A DNA stretch of 64,000 nt from Topomyia yanbarensis (Eukaryota; Arthropoda; Insecta; Diptera; Culicidae): NCBI RefSeq assembly GCF_030247195.1, contig NC_080670.1, positions 94,890,916-94,954,915 of the forward strand, given 5' to 3'. A model generated the notes under the pieces. That model had not been told where the DNA came from, ran no database searches, and was given only the letters and a program-made list of their open reading frames with translations. The position numbers and the translations under genes were made by a program. Positions 36,786 to 48,294 of the stretch are shown here, one piece after another (the stretch's first letter is position 1; each line of letters starts with the position of its first letter).

Positions 36786-36906
36786 TACACTCAGATTTTT
36801 CACGCAGGGGATACAGGCCGTGTAAATGAAAACCGCGTAAATTTAAAAAAAAAGCGTTGATGAAAACCGCGTAAATTTCAAAATCCGCGTAAAAAACCTG
36901 AGTGTA
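36786..36906. mobile_element. Short MITE with TACACTCAG ends
   Basis: TACACTCAGATTTTT at the left and AAAAACCTGAGTGTA at the right are inverted repeats, with internal CCGCGTAAATTT repeats. 121 bp, non-coding. Confidence 0.75.
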
Positions 36907-37977
36907 CTCTCCTATATAAAATACTACGCTGCTGAACAGTGCAATAACTACAGAAGCACGTTGTCAGATGCCTTACTCATAAAAAACATATAACCGAAAT
37001 ATGAAACATGAAAACCAATAGGCTCTTTACCCTACGCAGCTACAAAGCGCCGTAAACATGGATTAACAAGTTACAACGCACACGCATGCATAAAAATATA
37101 TTTTTTTCAAACGCAACACTCTTAAGCAGCACACACCGTATTGAATTAAATCCAAACCACCCCGCCCACCCACTTTGCAAATCATTCTGTGACACTGTGC
37201 TGGTACCCGAAAAATCCGCACACGGCCACCGCTGCCGAAAATGCATAGCGTCTACCGCTTATTGTAGTGCCCAGACGCTGCAGCTATGATCTTACCCGTT
37301 CGACATAAGAACAAAAACTGATTCAAACGGGTACGCGTCACCTCTATTTATAAACTAACCGTATATGGTTTAGTCACTTAGGCGCGAGTGTGTGAAATGC
37401 CAACGTTACCGAAAATCGATAGCGCTTATTGAATCGCCCGAAGACGATGTTGCTCATATGGGATCAGAGCAACAACTGATTTAAACGGACATGCGTTGCT
37501 TCTATTTATGACTTTTCGTGTTTCATTGAGCAACTAAGCTGCCCTCTTTTGACGGCTGTGTCTGAGAAATCTGCCTCACGAATGGTATTTTTCCCGTTTT
37601 TTGTGAACTTTTTAATTTTACCAATTTCCAAAAGTCTACTTTTATTGGGGAGATATTAAATTATTACCAATATTTAAGTTAGGTGTTTCTGAATCGGTTG
37701 GTGTATGAATGATTAAAATCCATCTAGTAATATCGGAGTTATAAGCGTGCAAACCTTACATAGTTTCGTTACATGGGAGATAGTTTAGATTTTAGAATGA
37801 CACCTAGTCCCAGATAGTGGAGTAAGACATTTTTAATGTCAAAAACTGTTCAAAATATTTAAAATAATTTTTGACCTTGTTCCAACTTTTGTATGAAGAG
37901 CAATCAATGTGCAGTGGTGTATCCCCTTAAAAGCTTTCTTAATTGGAATTGATTATCCAGTTATCTACCAATATCCC
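36907..37977. other. Non-coding sequence with a diverged tandem repeat
   Basis: About 37220-37380 and 37385-37545 look like two diverged copies of one unit: both contain CCGAAAAT-GCATAGCG, CGCTTATTG, ACTGATT-AAACGG and CTATTTAT in the same order. No gene recognised. Confidence 0.4.

Positions 37978-38015
<38 letters not shown>
37978..38015. repeat. Short TA microsatellite
   Basis: TATATATACATATATATA-type tract of about 38 bases. Confidence 0.85.
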
Positions 38016-38020
<5 letters not shown>

Positions 38021-38743
38021 TATGCTGAAACATAACATGTGCGCGTATTGAATGCGCACAGCAAACAGTAATGGCAATTCGCTTGCATCCGCTCTGATAA
38101 AAGCTTATTAACGAAAGCTTTTGACGAATTGTGAGTTTTTTTGTCACCTTCTATGGTTTTATTTACATATTTATCTTTAACCCTTTGCGTTTTCACAATC
38201 CTAACCGGAGAGCGGAAACAAATTAGGTGCCTTGTCAGCCAAACAATTAAAACGTTTCGTGTGGACGTCGTAGAATTGCCGCGAATGATCTGTATTTTGC
38301 TCATACATGAAGCTATCGTGTAACAAGGAGGAACAACCGATTTGTGTGCTAGTGATCCTGCTGGTGTTTTTGTTAGGGCCCAGTGATAAAAGCTTTATAT
38401 ACTTTTAATCAATTGAAGGTGATTCATCGGAACAGTTCCATTATGAATCCTCTTTAAGAATCTACTGCAGAAAGGAGATTGCATCTGAGAAATAGATATG
38501 ATTTTGTCTACTGGTAATTAAAATAATCAGAATTGGCTTCTGATTAATATCCCGTTTTTAAACATATTTTTTTTAGTTTAGTTGTAAAACAAACTGCCAA
38601 ATATAAATATTTTATTGATTTCTATGTTTCACTTATACTCATGAACGCGTTGCCGACCATATTGCACGAAAACGTGTTTATTACGTTTGCTAGTACCTAG
38701 TGTGTATTAACAATATTGTTGCAAATTATCTATCACGGACATT
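38016..38743. other. Upstream region of the convertase-like exon
   Basis: AT-rich sequence without repeats that I could match elsewhere in the window. It could contain a promoter or 5' untranslated exon of the gene starting at 38744, but no element is convincing. Confidence 0.3.
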
Positions 38744-38932
38744 ATGTTGCTGAAATTGTGCTATCATATGTTCACGGGTGTAATACTGTACTATCTGATA
38801 GTTATTTCTAATGGCGAAAAAACTATCAATAATGTGTTTACCAGTTCATTTCTCGTCAAATTCAAACAATATGTTGATGATCTGCGAGCACATGAGATTG
38901 CTGAACGGCATGGATTTATAAATTTAGGAATG
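38744..38932 (+). CDS. Candidate first coding exon of a proprotein convertase
   Basis: The ATG at 38744 opens 63 codons ending at a consensus splice donor (ATG|GTAAGT, GT at 38933). Residues 1-24 form a signal-peptide-like hydrophobic stretch (MLLKLCYHMFTGVILYYLIV). The rest, VFTSSFLVKFKQ...AHEIAERHGFINLGM, matches the start of the inhibitory pro-domain of subtilisin-like proprotein convertases (PC2/amontillado or furin type: VFTNHFLV followed later by HGF-NLG). Such enzymes cleave prohormones at dibasic sites in the secretory pathway. The exon ends in phase 0. No following exon could be identified; the gene would have to continue across or beyond the satellite region. The family call rests on about 35 residues. 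Confidence 0.6.
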
Positions 38933-40038
38933 GTAAGTAATTTTTATTGATTATGCTTTGGAAATCACGTTTGTACTTCCCTAAATAAGACGTAGCAGGG
39001 GCTCAAACGCGATTTCGCCTGTTTCTAAGCATGGTGCACTGTGTGAACTTGCGTGATTGTCGGAAAGTTATGAATGAATCCAACCCACGTCACGGCAAGG
39101 TCATCAGAAAAAAAATGAAAAAAGTCGAATAAATTAATAACTCCTCGTGGTTAGAACTATAGTGTGTAGTAGTTTCCATTTTGGATGTCGTAAAGGGTGT
39201 ACAGAATCAAATTGCATCACAAAGAAAGATTCGTCAAAATCCACCAATCAACCAATCGCTTTCAAACTTTCAGGGAATAAAATAAAACATTAAACTTTTT
39301 CCATATCCGTTTGATTCAATTTCATTCAATTTCATACCATATCCAAATACACATGCCTTTCTTTCAACACTGCTCGGAAAATGTTTGGGCAAATATTTAA
39401 ATTAACAATATGGTCCACGCCTCTACACAACATACATCACACTAGCGCCGCAGTGACACAAAAGATCACATCGTTAGAAATAACTCTTCTTTACAATATT
39501 GAAACAAGCTCCTTCATGAGCTTACGCAAAGTGTACACGATTTATAGTACGGTCTGAATTTTAGTGCAGTCCTTCATATTGTCTTGACTAGTTGCTATGA
39601 TTACAATTTTTGTATAACGTGTCATTAATGCAAAGTATTGAAATTGTTGGAATTCAGTTTTTGCGCACAGCTTATGAAAAGTGATGGGTAGACCAAAATG
39701 TTCGGTATCTGGTTGTTCCAGCTCTAGAAATTCCCAGTCATCTTTGTTATTCTTCTTGATAAATGCTGTAAATGGGTGATTTAAAGTAGAAAACCATTTA
39801 TCATAGAGAACCAAACTGGTTTAACATTTTTGAAATACAGATAAGTAGATGCCTGAGTAAGATTTTGCTGCAATGCTTCTATCAGCAAAAATAAAATTAT
39901 TTGCTTCCTGCATTTCCGGAATTCAGATTTTCTGAATCCACAAAATAAATGACAAGGGTAAGCGTTAATTCATATTGATTTCACGAATTTGTGTTAAAAG
40001 AATTTAATCTTATTCACCCATCTCTTTTTCCCGGTCAG
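38933..40038. other. Putative intron sequence, no repeats recognised
   Basis: Follows the splice donor. A 90-codon minus-strand frame (39542-39814, starting MVLYDKWFSTLNHPF) has a protein-like composition but no family that I recognise. Confidence 0.3.
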
Positions 40039-40218
40039 ATACACTTTCTGCACCCGAATGTGCAACCAATGATGTTCATCTTATGAAAGATGAGACCAGT
40101 GTCTGTTTCGACGACGAATTTAACGTTGTATATGAAATGGAACCGAATGAAAGTCCGATGGATCATTCGGTTCCATGTATTTGGAAGAAATCTCCTATAA
40201 CCGTTAACTCAAATTGAA
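40039..40218 (+). other. Open frame after a strong splice-acceptor-like site
   Basis: CATCTCTTTTTCCCGGTCAG (ending 40038) looks like a 3' splice site. The frame beginning DTLSAPECATND runs about 60 codons to a TGA at 40216. It is not in the phase left by the exon at 38744 and shows no convertase motif. A perfect 14-base inverted repeat lies inside it (40137-40150 and 40163-40176). Confidence 0.25.
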
Positions 40219-41201
40219 CCGTCAAGCATGACCGCGATTATTGTGGAGATATTGAGAAAATCACTCTTGTTTTCCTCCCAATTTGCCGTGTAAATGATTT
40301 GTTTTCCTCCCAATTCAGACGTCAAAACGGCACGCAATTGGATAAGTTTACGTGTTTTGACAGCCCGCAGCTTGATTTCTCGCACTTTGAATGTGCGGAG
40401 TCCAGGTTGGTGAAAATTGCGCTATAATAACAGAAAACTGGAATTCTATGCAGTTCTAAAAGTCTGTGCAGCACATTGAAAAACTGTGTAACACAGAATC
40501 TGTGCACCTGGCATCCCTGTAATCGATTTTATTTTGACAGTTAATTTCACAGAACACGCTAAACGCAGGTAAACTAGAAATGATTGATTAGAATGCTTCT
40601 TCGTCGCGAGATAGCGTACGTTTTGCGTCTTCTATGATTCGTATGAGATTTGCAAGAGTGGACTATATTGTTATTTATAATATTTGGTTTGGGCCAACTT
40701 GTTTTTGTGCGAAAATCCAATTTTTCCTCATTTCTGCTTCCGATTTTATTTCCTTAGGATGCTTACGGAGTGCTTGCTATGTGATAACCTAGTATTTCTC
40801 AGTTGGCCGCAATTCCGGTTCGTTCGGAAAATTAAGATCCTTTGGAACGAAATTGACATTAGCCTTGTTCCACTTCAAAGCATCTTTCGAGTAATAGCAC
40901 GAGGCTATATGCTGCAAAAAAAAATAAAGGGTTGTGTACAGGACACAACCACAATGCAGTTTTTTTTCACGAACGTCCGTGTCGTCAGTACAAACAGTAC
41001 AATAATAAATTCTAGTATAACACCATACTCTCTGCGATGCTTTTAATCTAATCGATTATTTAAATGAATCAATTAGGCCATTACAAATCTTTTTTTAAAA
41101 ATTATGTTACCCCCCCCCTCCCTTCAAAATTGCTGGAAAAAATCAGGGGCAAATAATTTTTTTAATAACCTCAATTAAAAAAATTGTCACTTTTTATAAA
41201 A
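40219..41201. other. Mostly unique sequence, nothing recognised
   Basis: Contains a direct repeat of TTGTTTTCCTCCCAATT near 40265 and 40300, and the second copy of the GGGTTGTGTACAGGACAC hairpin at 40927-40951. No gene recognised. Confidence 0.3.
40927..40951. repeat. GGGTTGTGTACAGGACAC palindromic repeat, copy 2
   Basis: GGTTGTGTACAGGACACAAC forms a better hairpin than copy 1 at 20463 (GGTTGTGT/ACACAACC) and again follows an A-rich run. Confidence 0.5.
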
Positions 41202-41554
41202 AAAAACCGATTTAATCCACCTAGCAGTGAGATGAGACATTTCTTACACATTTCACTATTGGATTAGTTTGCAGAACTCACGAGAAGTAGGCACCCAACT
41301 AGAGGTGGGATGGAAACAGTTTCTAGTCTTGCACGAATAAAATCTCGAATAAACTGAATAAATCATAGAAATCAACAAAAGGATCGAAATAAAAAAGTAA
41401 AGCAAAAAATGAAACAATAGGTTTTTAAATTCATAAAATGAGTAGAAAAATTAATGTAAATCAAAATTATAATATACACGAATCAAATAAGATGAGGTTA
41501 TTACATAAAAATTAAGATTATATTTAGAAATAGTTAAAAGATTAATAGAATGAA

Positions 41555-44350
41555 TATGATATGAATAAAATGAACCAAATGAATCAAATGAATCAAATGA
41601 ATCAAATGAATCAAATGAATCAAATGAATCAAATGAATCAAATGAATCAAATGAATCAAATGAATCAAATGAATCAAATGAATCAAATGAATCAAATGAA
41701 TCAAATGAATCAAATGAATCAAATGAATCAAATGAATCGAATGAATCAAATGAATCAAATTAATCAAATTAATCAAATTAATCAAATTAATCAAATTAAT
41801 CAAATTAATCAAATTAATCAAATTAATCAAATTAATCAAATTAATCAAATTAATCAAATTAATCAAATGAATCAAATGAATCAAATGAATCAAATGAGTC
41901 AAATGATTCAAATGAATCAAATGAATCAAATTAATCAAATGAATCAAACAAGACAAATGATTCAAATGAATCAAATGATTCAAATTATTCAAATGAATCA
42001 AATTAATCAAATGAATCAAATGAATCAAATGAATCAAATGAATCAAATGAATCAAATGAATCAAATGAATCAAATGAATCAAATGAATCAAATGAATCAA
42101 ATGAATCAAATGAATCAAATGAATCAAATGAATCAAATGAATCAAATGAATCAAATGAATCAAATGAATCAAATGAATCAAATGAATCAAATGAATCAAA
42201 TGAATCAAATGAATCAAATGAATCAAATGAATCAAATGAATCAAATGAATCAAATGAATCAAATGAATCAAATGAATCAAATGAATCAAATGAATCAAAT
42301 GAATCAAATGAATCAAATGAATCAAATGAATCAATTGAAGCAAATGAATCAAATGAATCAAATGAATCAAATGAATCAAATGAATCAAATGAATCAAATG
42401 AATCAAATTAATCAAATTAATCAAATGAATCAAATGAATCAAATGAATCAAATGAATCAAATGAATCAAATGAATCAAATGAATCAAATGAATCAAATGA
42501 ATCAAATGAATCAAATGAATCAAATGAATCAAATGAATCAAATGAATCAAATAAATCAAATGAATCAAATGAATCAAATGAATCAAATGAATCAAATGAA
42601 TCCAATGAATCAAATGAATCAAATGAATCAAATAAATCAAATGAATCAAATGAATCAAATGAATCAAATGAATCAAATGAATCAAATGAATCAAATGAAT
42701 CAAATGAATCAAATGAATCAAATGAATCAAATGAATCAAATGAATCAAATGAATCAAATGAATCAAATGAATCAAATGAATCAAATGAATCAAATGAATC
42801 AAATGAATCAAATGAATCAAATGAATCAAATGAATCAAATGAATCAAATGAATCAAATGAATCAAATGAATCAAATGAATCAAATGAATCAAATGAATCA
42901 AATGAATCAAATGAATCAAATGAATCAAATGTTTAAATGAATCAAATGTTTAAATGAATCAAATGAATCAAATGAATCAAATGAATCAAATGAATCAAAT
43001 AAATCAAATGAATCAAATGAATCAAATGAATCCAATGAATCAAATGAATCAAATGAATCAAATAAATCAAATGAATCAAATGAATGAAATGAATCAAATG
43101 AATGAAATGAATCAAATTAATCAAATGAATCAAATGATTCAAATGAATTAAATGAATCAAATGAATCAAATTAATCAAATTAATCAAATTAATCAAATTA
43201 ATCAAATTAATCAAATGAATCAAATGAATCAAATGAATCAAATGAATCAAATGAATCAAATGAATCAAATGAATCAAATGAATCAAATGAATCAAATGAA
43301 TCAAATGAATCAAATGAATCAAATGAATCAAATGAATCAAATGAATCAAATGAATCAAATGAATCAAATGAATCAAATGAATCAAATGAATCAAATGAAT
43401 CAAATGAATCAAATGAATCAAATGAATCAAATGAATCAAATGAATCAAATGAATCAAATGAATCAAATGAATCAAATGAATCAAATGAATCAAATGAATC
43501 AAATGAATCAAATGAATCAAATGAATCAAATGAATCAAATGAATCAAATGAATCAAATGAATCAAATGAATCAAATGAATCAAATGAATCAAATGAATCA
43601 AATGAATCAAATGAATCAAATGAATCAAATGAATCAAATAAATCAAATAAATCAAATAAATCAAATGAATCAAATGAATCAAATGAATCAAATGAATCAA
43701 ATGAATTAAATGAATCAAATGAATCAAATGAATCAAATGAATCAAATGAATCAAATGAATCAAATGAATCAAATGAATCAAATGAATCAAATGAATCAAA
43801 TGAATCAAATGAATCAAATGAATCAAATGAATCAAATGAATCAAATGAATCAAATGAATCAAATGAATCAAATGAATCAAATGAATCAAATGAATCAAAT
43901 GAATCAAATGAATCAAATGAATCAAATGAATCAAATGAATCAAATGATTAAAATGAATCAAATGAATGAAATGAATCAAATTAATCAAATTAATCAAATT
44001 AATCAAATTAATCAAATTTATCAAATGAATCCAATGAATTAAATGAATCAAATGAAACAAATGAATCAAATTAATCGAATGAATCAAATGAATCAAGTAA
44101 ATCAAATAATCAAATAAATCAAATGAATAAAATGAATCAAATGAATCAAATGAATCAAATGAATCAAATGAATCAAATGAATCAAATGGATCAAATGAAT
44201 CAAATGAATCAAATGAATCAAATGAATCAAATGAATCAAATGACTCAAATGAATCAAATGAATCAAATGAATCAAATGAATCATATGAATGAAATGAATC
44301 TCATGAATCACATGAATCAAATTAATCAAATTAATCAAATGAGTTAAATG
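41555..44350 (+). repeat. 9-bp satellite (ATGAATCAA)n, main array
   Basis: About 300 copies of ATGAATCAA with blocks of variant ATTAATCAA (41757-41868, 43165-43215, 43978-44020) and single variants (ATAAATCAA, ATGAATCCA). Because the unit is a multiple of three and lacks stops in four of six frames, it gives long open frames on both strands (Met-Asn-Gln on plus; Leu-Ile-His and Phe-Asp-Ser on minus). I treat these as non-coding artefacts. Confidence 0.93.
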
Positions 44351-45430
44351 AATCAAATTGATTTAATTCATCCGGTGAATACAATGAATCAAATTAATGA
44401 AATGGATCAAATGAATTAAAATAATGAATGAACAAAATTAATAAAGTAAAAAAATAAATGAAATGCATGATTAAAACAAACGATTCAAATAAACAATATG
44501 AGCTGAACTGATAAAATGCATAAAAAGAAGAAAATGAGCAAAATTTAACGCATTGATTAAAATGAAAAATTGAACAATGATAAAATGTTATAAATTAATA
44601 TAAAGAAATAAATGCAATCAAATAAATTATTTGTATTAAATGATTAAAACTGAAAAAGTAGTCAGAATATTAAAATGAAGAAACTGAACAAAATGAATAA
44701 ACTGGAAAAAATGAATAAAATGCATACAATGAAAACAATGAATAAAATAAGTTAAATGAATGATATGAGTAAAATGCACAAAATGAATAAACTGATCAGA
44801 GTTTATCCAAAGAATGAAACGAATAAAATAAGTAAAATGAACGCAGATGAACAAAACGAATAAAAAGATGCGGAATGAAATAAATAATTAAAATGAAATG
44901 GTCATATATTTGAAGCTAAAAACATTTTTGAATAAAGAAAATGAATAAACTGAATTGTACGAATTTGAGAACCATTGCATCAGAAAGTTTTGAAATGTTT
45001 TGGAAAATCCCATCTTCTGAGAAAAGGCTAATAAATATGCAATGGACTTTCTAGGGCTTCCATCTTTTTTTGGTTTTATTCTTTTTGTTTTCATGCTTCT
45101 TTACTTGACGGCGTCGTTTTAAGATTATATGGTGTTTCTACTTTATTGTTGGACCTTAATTAGTTATCAGGAACCTGGAACGTTCAATTTGCTTTGGAAT
45201 TCGAAGTTTACTTTTTGGTCACATATTCCCGAAAAAAAGATTTATGTACAGAATAGAATTTACTGGTCCAGTATTATAACGCGCAATTGAATATAGTAAA
45301 GTGAGACAAGGTCATATGTGCTTTCAAGCCCCTTGAACAGAGCACGACAGGGAGAATGCGATTCGTGAATGAGACAGGTAGATATTTCAAAGTTTTTATT
45401 TGCATTGAAGTAAACAGTGTGAAATGTCTA
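44351..45430. other. AT-rich flank of the satellite, no gene
   Basis: Decayed satellite (AATGAATAAA-type words) to about 44880, then AT-rich sequence. The corresponding region of copy 2 is 53546-54455. Confidence 0.5.
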
Positions 45431-45432
45431 GG

Positions 45433-45660
45433 CTATGTCGATGGCATAAAAGCCGTGCATTCAGTTGATTGCAATGCAGTCTCTTTCCATTCATCCTTAT
45501 AAGCTTTCATATCGTTTCGTTCGGAATTCTCGTGCAGGAAATATGGATAAATAAGTCCTATAAAGACCAATACTGTGAAAAAGAAATGGTTCAAACTACT
45601 CAGTATATCCAAATATGGACGACGATAAGTTAGAAGACACATTGTAGTTGCATACTCCAT
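45433..45660 (-). pseudogene. Unknown frame with one hydrophobic segment, copy 1
   Basis: A 75-codon frame with YRRPYLDILSSLNHFFFTVL followed by VFIGLIYPYFL, a likely membrane segment, then a charged tail. The copy-2 counterpart (54458-54721) keeps the segment but is frameshifted after NDMK/NNMK. It could be a remnant exon of a membrane protein; I do not recognise the family. Confidence 0.35.
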
Positions 45661-45720
45661 CGAGAGTGGGAGACTTCTTTTCCTGGATCAAATTTGTGGA
45701 TATTTTTGGTCTTTGATCCG

Positions 45721-46426
45721 TTATTTTTCATGAAAGTTCGTACCAATACAACGAATGTGCACCTGATACAACTCATGGTTCATTCGCCTGCGCCACGTTC
45801 CTCTTCCATCAGCACGCAACCATAGATGGTACGCAACACCTTTCGTTCGAAAACTCCAAGGGCGCGTTGGTCCTCCACGAGCATAGTCCAGCTCTCGTGG
45901 TCGTAGAGGACCACCGATGGGAGTGGGCGTAGCGTATTGGTAAATCGATTGCCTTGTACGCAGCGCACCTGGGTTCGAGTCCCGACCCCGCACATAGGGT
46001 TAGAAATTTTTCCTAAGAGATTTTTCTAACCGGAAGAGGCGAATGACCTTAAGGTTAAAACCTCTATAATTAAAATAAAAAAAAGGACCACCGATCTAAT
46101 CAGCGTCTTGAAGATAATCAATTTTGTGCGGCGGCGAATTTTGTTCGACCGGAGCGTCTTCTGGAGTCCAAAGTAGGCACGATTTCCTGCTAAGATCCGT
46201 CTCTGAATTTCTCTGCTGTTATCATTGTCGTCGGTTACCAGTGAGCCCAAATGCATGAATGCGTCGACCATCTCGATTTCGTCACCGTCAATCCGAACTC
46301 GGGTGGGAGGTTCACATTGTCGTCTCTAGAACCTCTTCCTCTCATGTATTTTGTCTTCGAAACGTTAATGGCAAGTCCAATCCTGCTGGCTTCAGCTTTC
46401 AGTCTTTGAGCATATATTTCATTCAA
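45721..46426 (-). pseudogene. Non-LTR reverse transcriptase C-terminal fragment, copy 1
   Basis: On the minus strand: NEIYAQRLKAEASRIGLAIN then SKTKYMRG, MVDAFMHLGSLVTDDND, REIQRRILAGNRAYFGLQ, RRRTKLIIFKTLIRSVVLY and RALGVFERKVLRTIYG, ending RRMNHELYQV. This is the thumb and C-terminal part of insect non-LTR reverse transcriptases. It is frameshifted (near 46310 and 45800) and split by a SINE at 45918-46084. The catalytic palm is absent. Confidence 0.8.
45918..46084 (+). mobile_element. tRNA-derived SINE with target duplication
   Basis: 167 bp with an A-box-like GTAGCGTATTGGT, a B box GGTTCGAGTCC and an A-rich tail (TTAAAATAAAAAAAA). GGACCACCGAT is duplicated at 45907-45917 and 46085-46095. 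Copy 2 shows the empty site near 54980 (GAGGACCACCAATCTAATC). It resembles the tRNA-related mosquito SINEs (Feilai-like); the exact family is not determined. Confidence 0.88.
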
Positions 46427-46740
46427 ACTTCAATAGAGATACGAATAGTTTAAATATCGCCCGTGGAATGTCTCTTTTGAAAATTTTCATCGTCAAGCTT
46501 TCATATTACCCCGTTAAGCCAAATATTTTTCTGATATAGCCATGAATTTCCTTAATTATAGTATAGATACAGGCTTTGAATACAATTGAATTAAAGTTGA
46601 GTTGATGTAGCAGCAGACAAAAAATAGTTTTGATTTCTCAAACCTTCGCAATTCCAATTAATAAATATTTCAGATTGGCAGAAGATCTTATCACACAACT
46701 TAGAAATGGATACAGAAATAGCTAGGTAGATGCGATAGAA

Positions 46741-46787
46741 GACAGAGAGAGAGAGAGAGATGGTGGGGGGGGGGGGAGGGGGGTTGA
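46741..46787. repeat. GA and G-run purine tract
   Basis: (GA)n followed by interrupted G runs. The counterpart in copy 2 at 55622-55700 has a longer GA part. Confidence 0.85.
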
Positions 46788-46854
46788 GAAATGGCAAATG
46801 ATGGTTAATGCAGTGACATTATTTTTATAGGTATATTATTATGATATATTGATT

Positions 46855-47075
46855 CTTACATTCTTATCATAAATAATGTAAGTAGTAATTTTTGCGCCAT
46901 AACCAGTATAACCTAAATCTTGCAAAAGAGCTAAATTTTCGCTAGATTTTTGGGCTTCAAACATACAGTTGCTTTCGGTGACGCCACAAGTATAATTATA
47001 TTAGAAATCTTTTATCTCACTACTAGGTGAATTACTTGTTGATCTGTGTATTGATATACCATCCAACATTTACCT
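46855..47075 (-). pseudogene. Unknown relic frame, copy 1
   Basis: Counterpart of 55756-55986, which reads CGVTESNCMFEAQKSSENLA on to YTGYGAKITTYI. Copy 1 has a frame-disrupting difference near 47001. Its preservation in both copies reflects the duplication, not necessarily selection. Confidence 0.35.
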
Positions 47076-47559
47076 CATGATTGAACGCAATGCCTAATCC
47101 AAGGAATAAATACTAAAACTCACTGTTTCTTTATCAACACATTATTTTGTCTTTGAAGTGAACTAATATATTGATTTTTGAGAAATAGTTAATTTATTAT
47201 AAAGGTAATTCACAAAATGTTCGCAACATCGAATTCCTTGAATCACGTAGATGTGTTTTCATACCCCGAAATTCAAAATCGGTTTAGTTTTGCCCCTAAA
47301 ACACCAGTAAAGCAATGCTCTGTATGAAACAATCTCATTTTTAATTAGTGGAAATTGGTAAGCGAGGACTAAAAATACAAAATGTTTAATATCTCCGCCG
47401 CTCGTGTACGGATTTAGACAATCTATAGCTTGTTAGAAAGGTATTTTTACAAGCTTTCTATTTATGTTGTGGGACAATATTATACTGTTCGAGATTTATT
47501 CGCAAAAAACCTTCTGTGTTTTGACAAAATTGCCCATATCTCAGAAAGTAAACAACATA

Positions 47560-47670
47560 TCGAAAATCAAAAATAATAGTGTCAAATGGCAACGTTCGGC
47601 CTTTCATTTGAAACTAATTTCATTAAGATCGGTTCAGCCATTGCTGAGATAATTACATGACATTTTGTAT

Positions 47671-47701
<31 letters not shown>

Positions 47702-47822
47702 TACAGACATTGTCTCAATTTGTCGAGCTGAGTCGATTGGTATATGAGACTCGGCCCTCCGGGCCTCGGAAAAGGTTTTCAAAGTTTGAGCGAATCCTAT
47801 ACATTTCTATTGTAAGAAATGT
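47560..47822 (-). repeat. CA-microsatellite module at the end of unit 1
   Basis: Contains AAGATCGGTTCAGCCATTGC, a CA tract (47667-47705), ATTTGTCGAGCTGAGTCGAT, the CTCGGCCCTCCGGGCC core and a terminal hairpin. A diverged member of the GCCTTTCTC family. Confidence 0.75.
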
Positions 47823-48294
47823 AAAAATATTCTAAAATATCCTTCAAAATTTATAGAATTTAAATATAATAATAAAACCGATTTAATCCACCTAGCAGTG
47901 AGATGAGACATTTCTTACACATTTCACTATTGGATTACTTTGCAGAACTCACGAGAAATAGGCACCCAACTAGAGGTGGGATGAAAACAGTTTCTAGTCT
48001 TGCACGAATAAAATCTCGAATAAACTGAATAAATTATAGAAATCAACAAAACGACCGAAATAAAAAAGTAAAGCAAAAAATGAAACAATAGGTTTTTAAA
48101 TTCATAAAATGAGTAGAAAAATTAATGTAAATCAAAATTATAATATACACGAATCAAATTAGATTAGCTTATTACATAAAAATTAAGCTTATATTTAGAA
48201 ATAGTTATAAGATTAGTAGAATAAATTGACCCATACTAACAAATTGAATGAAATAAAACGAATGACTGAACATGAAATGCATAAAATTAAAGAT

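Larger units (their letters stand above)
41202..47822 (+). repeat. Large head-to-tail repeat unit, copy 1
   Basis: Starts AAAACCGATTTAATCCACCT and ends with the hairpin ACATTTCTATTGTAAGAAATGT. In order it contains about 350 bases of leader, the 9-bp satellite, AT-rich sequence, a TM-containing frame, a non-LTR fragment with a SINE, GA/G-rich tract, another relic frame, and a terminal CA-microsatellite module. Copy 2 (47874-56695) has the same order. Both ends resemble those of the short dispersed repeat (62886 and 63440). Confidence 0.8.

Noticed and set aside
38744..40218. Exon at 40039 as the second convertase exon
   Set aside because: The open frame is not in the phase left by the 38932 donor and lacks convertase motifs; the in-phase reading stops after 15 codons.
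41534..44105. Open frames of 387-464 codons with Met-Asn-Gln or Leu-Ile-His repeats
   Set aside because: They follow from a 9-base satellite unit with no stop in four frames; there is no non-repetitive domain, and both strands are equally open.
45918..46084. Functional tRNA gene
   Set aside because: A and B boxes are present, but there is no acceptor-stem pairing; an A-rich tail and target duplication show a SINE.
41202..47822. Helitron
   Set aside because: A terminal hairpin exists, but I could not see a 5' TC / 3' CTRR pair or A-T insertion site, and no Rep-helicase sequence is present.
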